A stretch of 64,000 nt of DNA from Microbaculum marinum (lineage in GTDB: Bacteria > Pseudomonadota > Alphaproteobacteria > Rhizobiales > Tepidamorphaceae). Location of the stretch: assembly GCF_042646165.1 (NCBI RefSeq), contig NZ_JBHRTC010000018.1; one strand, written 5' to 3'. This document shows positions 1 through 8,968 of the stretch, piece after piece (the first letter of the stretch is position 1; the number at the start of each line of letters is the position of its first letter). The notes under the pieces were generated by a model. It was not told where the DNA came from. It saw only the letters and a list, made by a program, of their open reading frames with translations, and did no database searches. The translations under genes and the position numbers were made by a program.

Positions 1-2
1 AC

Positions 3-404
3 GACTTCGAGGTCTCGGGCGGTTACGGCCCGGTCCGCACGGCCGTGATATATTCCAACATCGCAGCCGACCCCCAACAGGGAATCGACGAGAACCGCGA
101 GGAGATCCAGGGTCAGGCGAAACTCCGCCTGGACGAGAACTGGAGCGTCTGGGGCGGCGGCCGCTACGAGCTTTCGGGCGTATCGAAGAATACCTTCGCT
201 CAGGCGGAGTCGCCGCAGTGGATCTCGAATTCGTTCGGCTTCGGCTACGAGAACGAATGCATCTCGATCGGAATTGCCTACGAGCGTCAGTACCAGCGTG
301 ATCAGGACACGCTTCCCGACGAGCGGATCATGTTCAAGTTCTCGCTGCGGACGCTGACCGAAGGCACCTTCCGGCAGTCGATATCCGAAGGCGACACCAA
401 CTGA
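3..404 (+). CDS. lptD: LPS-assembly protein LptD, C-terminal part (5' end outside window)
   Basis: The last 133 codons of a gene that begins before the window. LptD is the outer-membrane beta-barrel that, with LptE, inserts lipopolysaccharide into the outer leaflet. The visible part has alternating polar and aromatic residues typical of barrel strands (for example GGRYELSG and GFGYENECISIGIAYER), and it ends in a strand followed by a short polar tail. The following genes, a SurA-like chaperone, pdxA and rsmA, give the lptD-surA-pdxA-rsmA order common to proteobacteria, and this is the strongest support for the call. The N-terminal OstA-like domain cannot be checked here. Confidence 0.85.
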   Translation, partial: DFEVSGGYGPVRTAVIYSNIAADPQQGIDENREEIQGQAKLRLDENWSVWGGGRYELSGVSKNTFAQAESPQWISNSFGFGYENECISIGIAYERQYQRDQDTLPDERIMFKFSLRTLTEGTFRQSISEGDTN

Positions 405-512
405 GCCGGCCGTCGGTCGGGTGCAAATGCGATTGCGTCGCCGTCGGGCCGATTGCGCCATTCGCCTGCCATATTGTATAGGCACCCCTTCTCCATGTAC
501 GGAAAGCACCGG

Positions 513-1478
513 ATGACCAAATCAACCGGACCATTCACGAATTCCCGCCTGGCGAATGCGTTCGCCGGAGCAGCTATTGCCGTCCTGGCGGCGTGCGCGA
601 CCATCGCCTCGGGCGGCGTCGCGCTTGCGTCTTCGATCGAGATCCTGGTGAACGACGATCCGATCACCGAGTACGACATTTCCCAGAGATCGAAACTGAT
701 CACCGCCACGAGCGGCGGCGCGGCCGGCGGCAACGTGCGCCAGAGGGCGATCGACGAACTGATCGACGAGAAGCTCAAGCTTCAGGAAGCCAACCGGATG
801 GGCGTCACCGTCACGGCGGCCCAGGTCGACGACGCCTTCGGGGTGATTGCGACGCGCGTCAAGCTGCCGCCCGCGCAGTTCTCCCAGGCGCTGCAGCAGA
901 TCGGCGTCAACCCGGCGACGCTGAAGAAGCGTCTGGAGGCCGACCTCTCCTGGCGCGACGTGGTGCGCGCCCGCTTCAACAGCTCGGTCAACATCCGCGA
1001 TCGCGACATCGAGACGGCACTGGCCCGCAAGGGCGAGGAAATGCCGACGACGACGGAAGAGCTCGCCATCCAGCAGATCATATTCATCATCCCGCAGAAC
1101 AGCTCGGCGGACTATATCCGGCAGCGCAAGGCCGATGCCAGCGCCTATCGTAACCAGTACTCCGGCTGCGACACTGCGCTGCAACTCGCCAAGAACTACC
1201 GCGACGTGGTGGTGAAGGACATCGTCCGGCGCAATCTGTCCGATCTCGGTCCGCTGGTTTCGGAAAGCCTCGCCGATGTGCAGGTCAACGGTATTTCCGC
1301 ACCCAACGAAACGCCTTCGGCCATCGAGATGCTCGGCGTCTGCGACCGTGTCGAGATCAAGGACGACTCGGCAGCCCGCAAGCAGGTGCAGGCCGAACTG
1401 ATGAACGAACAGGGCGAACGCCTGTCGCGCCGGCTGCTGATCGATCTCAAGCAGAGCGCCGTCGTAGAATACCGTTGA
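513..1478 (+). CDS. surA: SurA-like periplasmic chaperone / peptidylprolyl isomerase
   Basis: Predicted periplasmic folding factor for outer-membrane proteins. The ATG at 513 is preferred over in-frame upstream codons (453, 495) because GGAAAG lies about six bases upstream and because translation from here starts directly with a signal peptide: a hydrophobic run over residues 13-30 and a likely signal peptidase I cut after Ala-Leu-Ala at residue 39. The mature part opens with the SurA N-terminal pattern (INDDPITEYDI-like, then QRAIDELIDEKLKLQEA). It has room for only one degenerate PPIase-like segment. At 321 residues it is shorter than E. coli SurA (about 430), as usual in alphaproteobacteria. 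It lies 108 bp after lptD and its stop overlaps the pdxA start region. Confidence 0.8.
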   Translation: MTKSTGPFTNSRLANAFAGAAIAVLAACATIASGGVALASSIEILVNDDPITEYDISQRSKLITATSGGAAGGNVRQRAIDELIDEKLKLQEANRMGVTVTAAQVDDAFGVIATRVKLPPAQFSQALQQIGVNPATLKKRLEADLSWRDVVRARFNSSVNIRDRDIETALARKGEEMPTTTEELAIQQIIFIIPQNSSADYIRQRKADASAYRNQYSGCDTALQLAKNYRDVVVKDIVRRNLSDLGPLVSESLADVQVNGISAPNETPSAIEMLGVCDRVEIKDDSAARKQVQAELMNEQGERLSRRLLIDLKQSAVVEYR

Positions 1479-2512
1479 GCGTGACCTCCGCGAAGGCGGC
1501 GGCCGACTCGATGGCGCCGCTGGCGGTGACGATGGGCGAACCGGCCGGCATAGGGCCGGAACTCGCAGGCCAGGCGTGGCAGAGGCGCTTGCAGGACGGC
1601 ATCGCGCCCTTCTATTGCCTCGCCGACCCCGCCTTCCTGAGCAGCCGGTTCAAGACCGCCGGTCTCGACGTGCCGGTCAGGGTGATCTCCGATGCGCCGG
1701 AGGCGGCGGCGACATTTCCCTCCGCCCTACCCGTACTCGCACTCGATAACCCTGTACGCTCGGGCCGCGCCGGGGCACCATCGCGTGACGACGCGCCGGC
1801 GGTGCTCGAGTCCATCGAACGGGCCGTGGATGAAGTGGTGTCGGGCGCCGGCCGAGCCGTCATGACAAGTCCGGTCCAGAAGGAAACGCTGTACGACTCG
1901 GGATTCTCCTTTCCCGGGCACACCGAATTTCTCGGGGACCTAGTCACCCGGCACGGATTGACCGCGCGGCCGGTGATGATGATTGCGTCCGAGGAGTTGC
2001 GTGTGGTCCCCGTCACGATCCACGTGCCGCTTGCCGACGTCCCGCGCCTTCTGACCACCGGGATGATTGTGGAGACGGCGATGATCGTCGCCCGCGAACT
2101 CACGGCAAGATTCGGAATCGAGACGCCCCGGCTGGCGGTGACCGGGCTCAATCCGCATGCCGGCGAAGGCGCGCGTATCGGCCTGGAAGACCGGGACATC
2201 GTCGCGCCTGCCGTCCTGCAGCTGCGCGAGGCGGGAGTTGCAGCGACCGGGCCCCATCCCGCCGACACCTTGTTTCACGATACCGCGCGGTCGGGCTACG
2301 ATGCCGTCATCGCCATGTATCACGACCAGGCGCTGATCCCGATCAAGACGATCGCCTTCGAGACTGCCGTCAACGTGACGCTCGGATTGCCGATCGTGCG
2401 CACCTCTCCCGACCACGGTACCGCGCTGCCGCTGGCGGGAACCGGTCGTGCGTCCCCCTCCAGCCTGATTGCCGCCCTCAGGATGGCCGACCGTCTTTCG
2501 CGGGTTCCATGA
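1475..2512 (+). CDS. pdxA: 4-hydroxythreonine-4-phosphate dehydrogenase PdxA
   Basis: NAD-dependent oxidation of 4-phosphohydroxy-L-threonine in the DXP-dependent branch of pyridoxal phosphate synthesis; cytoplasmic and metal-dependent. Family motifs seen are MGEPAGIGPEL near the start, PGHTEFL mid-protein, and the C-terminal HDQALIPIK and SPDHGTA segments carrying metal- and substrate-binding His and Asp. The start is uncertain: TTG at 1475 overlaps the surA stop, GTG at 1481 follows it, and ATG at 1511 would give 333 residues, closest to E. coli PdxA (329). The 3' end overlaps rsmA by ATGA, so the two are probably coupled. Confidence 0.95.
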   Translation: MSVTSAKAAADSMAPLAVTMGEPAGIGPELAGQAWQRRLQDGIAPFYCLADPAFLSSRFKTAGLDVPVRVISDAPEAAATFPSALPVLALDNPVRSGRAGAPSRDDAPAVLESIERAVDEVVSGAGRAVMTSPVQKETLYDSGFSFPGHTEFLGDLVTRHGLTARPVMMIASEELRVVPVTIHVPLADVPRLLTTGMIVETAMIVARELTARFGIETPRLAVTGLNPHAGEGARIGLEDRDIVAPAVLQLREAGVAATGPHPADTLFHDTARSGYDAVIAMYHDQALIPIKTIAFETAVNVTLGLPIVRTSPDHGTALPLAGTGRASPSSLIAALRMADRLSRVP

Positions 2513-3366
2513 CGGGCGCAGGGGCGTCCGTCCCGCCAGAACTGCCGCCCTTGCGCGACGTCATCCGACGCTACGACCTCGCTGCCCGCAAGGCGCTCGG
2601 CCAGAACTTCCTGCTCGACCTCAACCTGACGCGCCGGATCGCCCGCGCGGCCGCGCCGCTCAAGGGCGCGGATATCGTCGAGGTCGGCCCGGGCCCCGGC
2701 GGACTGACACGGGCGCTGCTGATCGAAGGCGCGGGCCGCGTCCTGGCGATCGAAAAGGACAGGCGCTGTATCGCCGCCCTCGGCGAACTCGCCGAGGCCT
2801 TCCCCGGCAGGCTCGACATCGTCGAGGAGGATGCCACCAGGCTGGACATCGGCTCCATGGTCGGCCGCCCGGCCCGGATCGTCGCCAACCTCCCGTACAA
2901 CGTATCCACGCTGCTGCTGGTCGGATGGCTGGGAGGCCCGGACTGGCCGCCCTGGTGGGATTCGCTGACCCTGATGTTCCAGCGCGAGGTCGCCGAACGC
3001 ATCGTGGCCCCACACGGGTCGAAGGCATACGGCCGTCTGTCGATCCTGTCGCAGTGGCGGGCACGGCCGAAGATACTGTTCGACGTGGATCGGCGGGCAT
3101 TTACCCCGCCCCCCAAGGTCACATCGAGCGTCGTGCAGATCGTTCCGACCGAGATGCCGGCTGGCGTCGAGTTCAGGACGCTCGAACGACTCACGGCCGC
3201 GGCCTTCGGCCAGCGCCGCAAGATGCTGCGGTCCAGCCTGAAGGGCTTCACGGCGATGCCGGAGCAACTGCTCGCGGCCGCCGGGATCGATCCGACCCGA
3301 CGGGCGGAAGACGTGCCGGTCGAGGGATTTCTGGACCTTGCGCGCGCCGCGCGAATTGCAGGATAG
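2509..3366 (+). CDS. rsmA: 16S rRNA dimethyladenosine transferase RsmA (KsgA)
   Basis: Dimethylates the two adjacent adenosines in the helix 45 loop of 16S rRNA, a late step in small-subunit assembly. The protein has 285 residues (E. coli 273). Near the N-terminus it shows KALGQNFLLD, then the SAM-binding motif VEVGPGPGGLT and the catalytic NLPYNVST motif. The C-terminal part is the family's helical RNA-binding domain. The ATG overlaps the pdxA stop (ATGA). The gene ends one base before the stop of the convergent gmk gene. Confidence 0.95.
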   Translation: MTGAGASVPPELPPLRDVIRRYDLAARKALGQNFLLDLNLTRRIARAAAPLKGADIVEVGPGPGGLTRALLIEGAGRVLAIEKDRRCIAALGELAEAFPGRLDIVEEDATRLDIGSMVGRPARIVANLPYNVSTLLLVGWLGGPDWPPWWDSLTLMFQREVAERIVAPHGSKAYGRLSILSQWRARPKILFDVDRRAFTPPPKVTSSVVQIVPTEMPAGVEFRTLERLTAAAFGQRRKMLRSSLKGFTAMPEQLLAAAGIDPTRRAEDVPVEGFLDLARAARIAG

Positions 3367-3367
3367 A

Positions 3368-4060
3368 TCAGGGCTGACCGGCGAGATCCCGGTCCAGGAC
3401 CTCGATGAACTCGGGCAGATCGACGAGCCGCACGCGGCGGCACCGCTCGGCGTGGAGGATGGCGCGGACCTTGGCTACGCTGTCGTTCAGGTCACGATTG
3501 ACCAGCACGTAGTCGTATTCCTCCCAATGCCCGATCTCGTCGCGCGCGTTCGCCAGGCGTCGCTTGATGACGGCGCCGTCGTCCTCGGCGCGGCGTTCGA
3601 GCCGGGTGCGCTGCTCGGCGGCAGAAGGCGGCAGGATGAAGACGGCCACGACATCCGCACGCATCTTCTCGAGCACCTGGCGCGTGCCCTGCCAGTCGAT
3701 ATCGAACAGCACGTCCTGCCCCTGGGCGAGCGCGGCTTCCACCGGCTCGCGCGGCGTGCCGTAGTAGTTGCCGTGGACTTCCGCCCATTCGAGCAGGTCC
3801 TCGTGGTCACGGAGCGACTCGAACTGACGCGGCGACAGGAACTTGTAGTGGACGCCTTCGACCTCGCTGGAACGGCGCTTGCGCGTCGTGACCGATACGG
3901 ACAGATGGATGCTGCCAGCGTCCTGTTCGTTTTCTTCCTGCAGCACCGCTCGGGAGATCGACGTTTTCCCAGCCCCCGACGGGGACGACAGGATGAGGAT
4001 CATTCCGCGCCGCTTGAGCGCCTCATCCGCCATGTCTGGGCCACGTCCTTCACTCGACAT
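3368..4060 (-). CDS. gmk: Guanylate kinase
   Basis: Phosphorylates GMP (and dGMP) with ATP in guanine nucleotide synthesis. The P-loop SSPSGAGKTS is near residue 26, followed by the kinase signature region (VSVTTRKRR, then EWAEVHGNYYGTP) that binds GMP. The first ATG at 4060 gives 230 residues and overlaps the yicC 3' end by 11 bp. An ATG at 4033 (221 residues) has GAAGGA upstream and is a realistic alternative, since family members are about 205-220 residues. It is the last gene of the mltG-yicC-gmk run and converges on rsmA. Confidence 0.95.
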   Translation of the reverse strand: MSSEGRGPDMADEALKRRGMILILSSPSGAGKTSISRAVLQEENEQDAGSIHLSVSVTTRKRRSSEVEGVHYKFLSPRQFESLRDHEDLLEWAEVHGNYYGTPREPVEAALAQGQDVLFDIDWQGTRQVLEKMRADVVAVFILPPSAAEQRTRLERRAEDDGAVIKRRLANARDEIGHWEEYDYVLVNRDLNDSVAKVRAILHAERCRRVRLVDLPEFIEVLDRDLAGQP

Positions 4061-4937
4061 TCTGGACCTGCTCGCGCATCTGGTCGACGACCGACTTGAG
4101 TTCGAGGCCGATCCTGGTCAGTTCGACATCGTTCGATTTCGAGCAGAGCGTGTTGGCCTCCCGGTTGAACTCCTGCGTCAGGAACTCGAGCTTTCGACCG
4201 ACGGCGCCCTTGCCGTTCAGCAACTCGCGGGCTCCGGTGACGTGGGCGGACAGACGGTCGAGTTCCTCGCGGATGTCGGCCTTCGTGGCCAGCAGAACAG
4301 CCTCCTGATGCAGGCGTTGGGAATCGAGTGCGGGAGCGGCGTCCATGAGCTGCGCAACCTGTTCGCCCAGCCTCTTGCCGATTGCGGCGGGCGAGCGGGA
4401 CGGGTTGGCGTCGGCACGGCGCGTCAGCGTCTCGATTTCGTCCAGCCGCAGGTCGAGAATGGCCTTCAGCCTCCCACCTTCGCTGTTGCGCATGTCGACC
4501 AGCTTGCCAAGCGCCTCGTCGAAGCTTTGCAGCAGCGCCGCATCGAGCGCTGCGCGGCTGGCTTCGTCGTCTGTTTCCTCGTCGACCTCGATGACGCCCT
4601 TGATCGCCAGCAGGCCGTCGGCGCGCGGTGGCGCAACCCGGCCGGACGACGTCAGTTCGTCGCAAAGCTTGATGACAGCATCGAGCGCGGCTTCGTTGAC
4701 CCGCAGCGCCCCGCTCGTCTCCGATCGGCGCATCTGGAGGCCAATTGTCAGCGAGCCCCGCGACAGTGTCTTCTGCACCCGCTCCCGGATAGGGGGCTCA
4801 AGGCGCTCGAAACCCGACGGCAGGCGCAGCCGGACGTCGAGCCCGCGGCCATTGACGCTCCGGATTTCCCAATGCCAGTCACGATCGGCGAAACCACCCT
4901 CGACGCGGGCGAAGCCGGTCATACTCGCAAACGTCAT
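4050..4937 (-). CDS. yicC: YicC family protein (putative endoribonuclease)
   Basis: A 295-residue member of the YicC/YloC family, which has been linked to RNA decay and stationary-phase survival. It has the characteristic opening MTFASMTGFAR and the strongly conserved C-terminal half (FLTQEFNREANTLCSKSND, then LKSVVDQMREQVQNVE). It sits between mltG and gmk, and YicC is frequently beside gmk in bacteria. The stop region overlaps the start of gmk by 11 bp. A GC-rich stem-loop at about 5018-5040 separates it from mltG. Confidence 0.9.
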   Translation of the reverse strand: MTFASMTGFARVEGGFADRDWHWEIRSVNGRGLDVRLRLPSGFERLEPPIRERVQKTLSRGSLTIGLQMRRSETSGALRVNEAALDAVIKLCDELTSSGRVAPPRADGLLAIKGVIEVDEETDDEASRAALDAALLQSFDEALGKLVDMRNSEGGRLKAILDLRLDEIETLTRRADANPSRSPAAIGKRLGEQVAQLMDAAPALDSQRLHQEAVLLATKADIREELDRLSAHVTGARELLNGKGAVGRKLEFLTQEFNREANTLCSKSNDVELTRIGLELKSVVDQMREQVQNVE

Positions 4938-5043
4938 CGTTATTATCCGGATTTACGGGCTTCGGGAGCGTTCGACGGACTCGCTCCGTCGGCGCGGGCG
5001 AAATCTAGCCCGCGGGCGCCGAGGCTTACAAGCCTTCGGCGGC

Positions 5044-6264
5044 CTAGTCCACCTTCAGGTTCAGTCCCTTCAATCCCCCGCCGGAGCCGCCCTGCGACTG
5101 GCTTTCCGTCTCGGCCTCGGCCTCGGCCTGGGCTTGCGCCTCCCGTTCGGCCTGCTCGCGACGACGCTTCTCGACCTCGCGCCACTTGGCGACGTTGCGA
5201 TTGTGTTCGTCGAGGCTCGCCGCGAAGATATGGCCGCCGGTGCCGTCGGCCACGAAGAACAGCTCTTCGGTGCGGGAGGGATTGGCCACCGCTTCCATGG
5301 CCGCGCGTCCCGGATTGGCGATCGGGGTGGGGGGCAGCCCGTCGATCTGATAGGTGTTGTAGGCGTTCGGAGCGTCGAGTTCGCTGCGCGTCAGGGTGCG
5401 CGGCTCGAAGAATGCCTTGCCGCCGTAGAGGCCGTACAGGATCGTGGGATCCGATTGCAGCCGCATCCCCTTCTTCATGCGGTTGATGAACACGCCCGCC
5501 ACGCGGGGACGCTCGTCGGCCCGGCCGGTTTCCTTCTCGACGATGGACGCCAGCGTGACCAGCTCTTCCGGCGAACTGATCGGGACGTCATCCGCCCGCC
5601 GCTCCCAGACCTCTTCCAGGACGCGTGCCTGGGCATGCCTCATCCGGTCGATCATCTGGGATCGGCTGGTCCCGCGGTCGAAACTGTAGGTCTCGGGAAG
5701 CAGCGTTCCCTCCGCCGGCACCTCGGCGATCTCCCCGACCAGCACCGGATCAGCGCGCAGCCGGGCGACGATCTGCTCGCTGGTGTAGCCCTCGGGAATC
5801 GTCACCTGGTAGAGGATCGCCTTGCCTTCCACCAGGATGTCCATCACCTCGTGCATGCTGGCCTGCTCGGGAATCAGGTACTCGCCGTACTTGAGGTCGT
5901 CGCGCGCCTTGTTCATGACGATGCCGCCCAGGAATACCCAGGCCTGATCGATGATTCCCTCGCGCTCGAGCTGCTTGGCGATCGCCATCAGCCCCTGGCC
6001 GCGCGGGATGGTGACGTTTCTGGCCGTTTCCAGCGGACCGGCACTTTCGAACTGGTACTTGCCGATGACCAGTACCGCGCCGACCCCGATGCAGACCAGC
6101 ACGAGAAAGGTGAATATGCCGCTCAACGCGACGACGAGCTTGCTGCGAGCGCGCCTGGAGGCCCTCGGCGGCGCCGGCGCGGGCTCGGGCTGAAGGGCTT
6201 CGCGCGGGCTGCGCGGCGAAGGACGGGTGGCGCCTACCGGCTCGTCCAAATGATCGTCGGTCAC
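5044..6264 (-). CDS. mltG: Endolytic murein transglycosylase MltG
   Basis: Inner-membrane lytic transglycosylase that cuts nascent peptidoglycan strands and may set glycan chain length. The protein has 406 residues: a Pro/Arg-rich cytoplasmic N-terminus, one transmembrane helix at about residues 43-68, and the YceG-like domain. The catalytic segment ASIVEKET places the general acid Glu at about 243, followed by the family-typical FINRMKKGMRLQSDPT. The C-terminus ends in an unusual low-complexity tract of Glu, Ala and Gln, then Ser and Gly, starting about residue 380. It lies 130 bp downstream of fabF on the same strand, an arrangement common in alphaproteobacteria. Confidence 0.95.
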   Translation of the reverse strand: MTDDHLDEPVGATRPSPRSPREALQPEPAPAPPRASRRARSKLVVALSGIFTFLVLVCIGVGAVLVIGKYQFESAGPLETARNVTIPRGQGLMAIAKQLEREGIIDQAWVFLGGIVMNKARDDLKYGEYLIPEQASMHEVMDILVEGKAILYQVTIPEGYTSEQIVARLRADPVLVGEIAEVPAEGTLLPETYSFDRGTSRSQMIDRMRHAQARVLEEVWERRADDVPISSPEELVTLASIVEKETGRADERPRVAGVFINRMKKGMRLQSDPTILYGLYGGKAFFEPRTLTRSELDAPNAYNTYQIDGLPPTPIANPGRAAMEAVANPSRTEELFFVADGTGGHIFAASLDEHNRNVAKWREVEKRRREQAEREAQAQAEAEAETESQSQGGSGGGLKGLNLKVD

Positions 6265-6394
6265 GATACCCCCTCACCGATCACGACTGCGCGGCAGTCG
6301 CGAGATCTCAGCGTCATCCGTGCGTCCGGCGCCATGCTATTGCCGAATGAGGCAAAACCGTGGATCGCCGGACCGGCGCCGACACGGGAAAATA

Positions 6395-7660
6395 TCAGGC
6401 CGCCTCGCGCCGCAGGATGAGCGACGCGTTAGTTCCGCCGAAGCCGAAGGAGTTGGAGAGAACGGTATTGATCTCCCGCTTGCGGGCCTCGTGCGGGACC
6501 AGGTCGATCACGGTCTCGACGGAGGGGTTGTCGAGATTCAGCGTCGGCGGTGCGACGTTGTCGCGTATCGCCAGCGCCGAGAAGATCGTCTCGACGGCAC
6601 CGGCGGCGCCCAGCAGGTGCCCGATCGCCGACTTGGTGGACGACATCGACACCCGGCCGGCGGCGTTGCCCAGCAGCCGGGTCACGGCGCCAAGCTCGAT
6701 CTCGTCGCCGAGCGGCGTGGACGTGCCGTGCGCGTTGACATAGTCGATTTCGGAGACGTCGATCCCGGCCCGGCGTACCGCCGCCTGCATGCAGCGGTAG
6801 GCGCCGTCGCCATCCTGCGCCGGCGCAGTGATGTGGTAGGCGTCGCCCGACATCCCGTAGCCGATGACTTCGGCGTAGATCCTGGCGCCGCGCGCTTTGG
6901 CGTGCTCGTAGTCCTCGAGCACGACGACGCCGGCGCCCTCGCCCATGACGAACCCGTCGCGGTCGCGGTCGTAGGGGCGCGAAGCCCGTGTCGGCTCGTC
7001 GTTGAAACTTGTCGACAGCGCCCGGCAGGACGCAAAGCCGGCCAGCGCCAGCCGGCACACCCCGCCCTCGGTGCCGCCGGCGACCATGACATCGGCGTCG
7101 CCCAGGGCGATCATCCGCGACGCGTCGCCGATGGCGTGGGCACCCGTCGAGCATGCCGTCACGACCGCATGGTTCGGGCCCTTGAGGCCGTGCCGAATGG
7201 AAATATAGCCTGCGGCGAGGTTGATCAGGCGGCCCGGTATGAAGAACGGGCTCAGCCGCCGCGCGCCCTTCTCGGCAAGCTGGAAGGCGCCCTGCTCGAT
7301 GCCCTGAAGCCCGCCGATCCCGGAGCCGACGAGGACCCCCGTGCGGATCTGGTCTTCGTATTCCTGCGGCTTCCAGTTGGCGTCCCGAAGCGCCTGATCG
7401 GCCGCGGCAATGGCGAAGATGATGAAATCGTCGACCTTGCGCTGTTCCTTCGGCTCGAGCCAGTCGTCGGGATTGTAGGTCCCGTTCGACCCGTCGCCGC
7501 GCGGAATCCGGCACGCGATCTTGCAGGCGATGTCGGAGACGTCGAAGTCCTCGACTCTCGTCGCACCGCTCTCCCCGGCAAGCAGCCGGCTCCAGTTATA
7601 GTCTACACCGGAGCCCAACGGCGTCACCATGCCGAGGCCCGTAATGACAACACGCCTCAT
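6395..7660 (-). CDS. fabF: 3-oxoacyl-ACP synthase II FabF
   Basis: Condenses malonyl-ACP with acyl-ACP in fatty-acid elongation. The ATG at 7660 (421 residues, opening MRRVVITGLG) is chosen; in-frame codons further upstream add an unrelated tail. The Cys-His-His triad of the KAS II family is visible: Cys170 in VVTACSTGAH, His311 in NAHGTSTP and His348 in KSAIGHLLGA, with the adjacent conserved Lys343. It lies 81 bp downstream of acpP in the fabD-fabG-acpP-fabF order. Confidence 0.97.
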   Translation of the reverse strand: MRRVVITGLGMVTPLGSGVDYNWSRLLAGESGATRVEDFDVSDIACKIACRIPRGDGSNGTYNPDDWLEPKEQRKVDDFIIFAIAAADQALRDANWKPQEYEDQIRTGVLVGSGIGGLQGIEQGAFQLAEKGARRLSPFFIPGRLINLAAGYISIRHGLKGPNHAVVTACSTGAHAIGDASRMIALGDADVMVAGGTEGGVCRLALAGFASCRALSTSFNDEPTRASRPYDRDRDGFVMGEGAGVVVLEDYEHAKARGARIYAEVIGYGMSGDAYHITAPAQDGDGAYRCMQAAVRRAGIDVSEIDYVNAHGTSTPLGDEIELGAVTRLLGNAAGRVSMSSTKSAIGHLLGAAGAVETIFSALAIRDNVAPPTLNLDNPSVETVIDLVPHEARKREINTVLSNSFGFGGTNASLILRREAA

Positions 7661-7741
7661 GAATGAGGTTCCGGCTCGCTCGTTGACAACTGGCTGGACT
7701 GGCGGGGCGCCGGCATCACTGCTGCAGGCGCCCACCGTGCC

Positions 7742-7978
7742 TTATGACGCGTTCTTTTCGAGAAACTTGATCGCGTCGCCGACGGTGAGAATGGTTTCGG
7801 CGGCATCGTCCGGGATCTCGCAACCGAACTCTTCCTCGAAGGCCATCACCAGCTCGACCGTGTCGAGGCTGTCCGCGCCCAGATCATCTATGAAGCTCGC
7901 ATTCTCGGTCACCTTGTCGGCTTCCACGCCGAGGTGCTCGATCACGATCTTCTTCACCCGTTCCGCAATGTCGCTCAT
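7742..7978 (-). CDS. acpP: Acyl carrier protein AcpP
   Basis: Carries growing acyl chains on a 4'-phosphopantetheine arm. The protein is 78 residues and strongly acidic. The modification site is Ser37 in the DLGADSLDTVEL motif, exactly as in the housekeeping ACP. It lies between fabG (224 bp upstream) and fabF (81 bp downstream). The wide gap to fabG suggests acpP also has its own promoter, which would fit its high expression, but I could not fix a convincing -35/-10 pair there. Confidence 0.97.
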   Translation of the reverse strand: MSDIAERVKKIVIEHLGVEADKVTENASFIDDLGADSLDTVELVMAFEEEFGCEIPDDAAETILTVGDAIKFLEKNAS

Positions 7979-8202
7979 CCTGTCATCCCCGATAGTTAAT
8001 GTAGTCCACGTTAGTGCCGTTCAGCCTGTCGGGAAGGGCGCGAGGCGGACAAAGCCTCCTTCGGATGCCGCATCCGTTGTCAGTCCGGGTAACCGGTCGT
8101 CATGCCGACACCCTGGGCTCGCGGCTAGTAACACACTTTCCCGATATTGACCAGAATCCCGCAGCACCGGCCCCGCGTTGCGCCGGTGTGGGCGGAAGGT
8201 CT

Positions 8203-8940
8203 TCATATCATTGCCATTCCCCCGTTCACATGGAGGGTCTGGCCGGTCACGTAGGCCGCCTCGTCGCTCGCCAGATACACCACCGCCGAGCCGATTTCAG
8301 GCGCCATGCCGAGGCGCCCCGCAGGAACCTTGCCGAGGATCGTCTCGCGCTGCTTTTCGTTCAGCGCATCGGTCATCGGCGACTCGAAGAAACCCGGAGC
8401 AACGCAGTTCACGGTGATCCCGCGCGAGGCGACTTCCTGGGCCAGCGCCTTGGACATGCCGATCATGCCGGCCTTGGCGGCGGCATAGTTGCCCTGCCCC
8501 GGATTGCCGGTGACGCCGACGATCGAGGTGATTCCGATGATGCGGCCCGACCGCCTGCGCATCATCCCGCGTACCGCCGCGCGGGATAGGCGGAACGCCG
8601 CCGTCAGGTTGACCTGCAGGACGGTATCCCACTCCTCGTCCTTCATGCGCATGAAAAGATTGTCGCGGGTGATTCCGGCATTGTTGACAAGAATATCGAG
8701 CGTGCCCATCGCCTCCTCGGCCTGGCCTGCCAGAGCCTCGACGGAGGCAGCGTCCTGTAGGTTGCAGACGAGCGGGTGAATGCGGTCGCCGAGGCCGGAG
8801 GCGAGCGCCTCCAGCGCGTCGGAGCGCGTACCGGAAACAGCCACCGTTGCACCCTGGGCGTGCAACGCCGCGGCGATCGCACCACCAAGTCCGCCGCTGG
8901 CTCCGGTTACGAGTGCGCATTTTCCCGTCAGATCGAACAT
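8203..8940 (-). CDS. fabG: 3-oxoacyl-ACP reductase FabG
   Basis: NADPH-dependent reduction of 3-ketoacyl-ACP, the first reductive step of each elongation cycle. It is a 245-residue classical SDR. The cofactor motif TGASGGLG is at residues 12-19, NNAG near 86, and the catalytic residues are Ser139, Tyr152 and Lys156 (NYAAAK). It is 28 bp downstream of fabD on the same strand. Genomic position beside fabD and acpP separates it from the many other SDRs, including the one at 19.8 kb. Confidence 0.96.
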   Translation of the reverse strand: MFDLTGKCALVTGASGGLGGAIAAALHAQGATVAVSGTRSDALEALASGLGDRIHPLVCNLQDAASVEALAGQAEEAMGTLDILVNNAGITRDNLFMRMKDEEWDTVLQVNLTAAFRLSRAAVRGMMRRRSGRIIGITSIVGVTGNPGQGNYAAAKAGMIGMSKALAQEVASRGITVNCVAPGFFESPMTDALNEKQRETILGKVPAGRLGMAPEIGSAVVYLASDEAAYVTGQTLHVNGGMAMI

Positions 8941-8968
8941 GGGACTCCCGCTTCGCTGATGTTCGGGG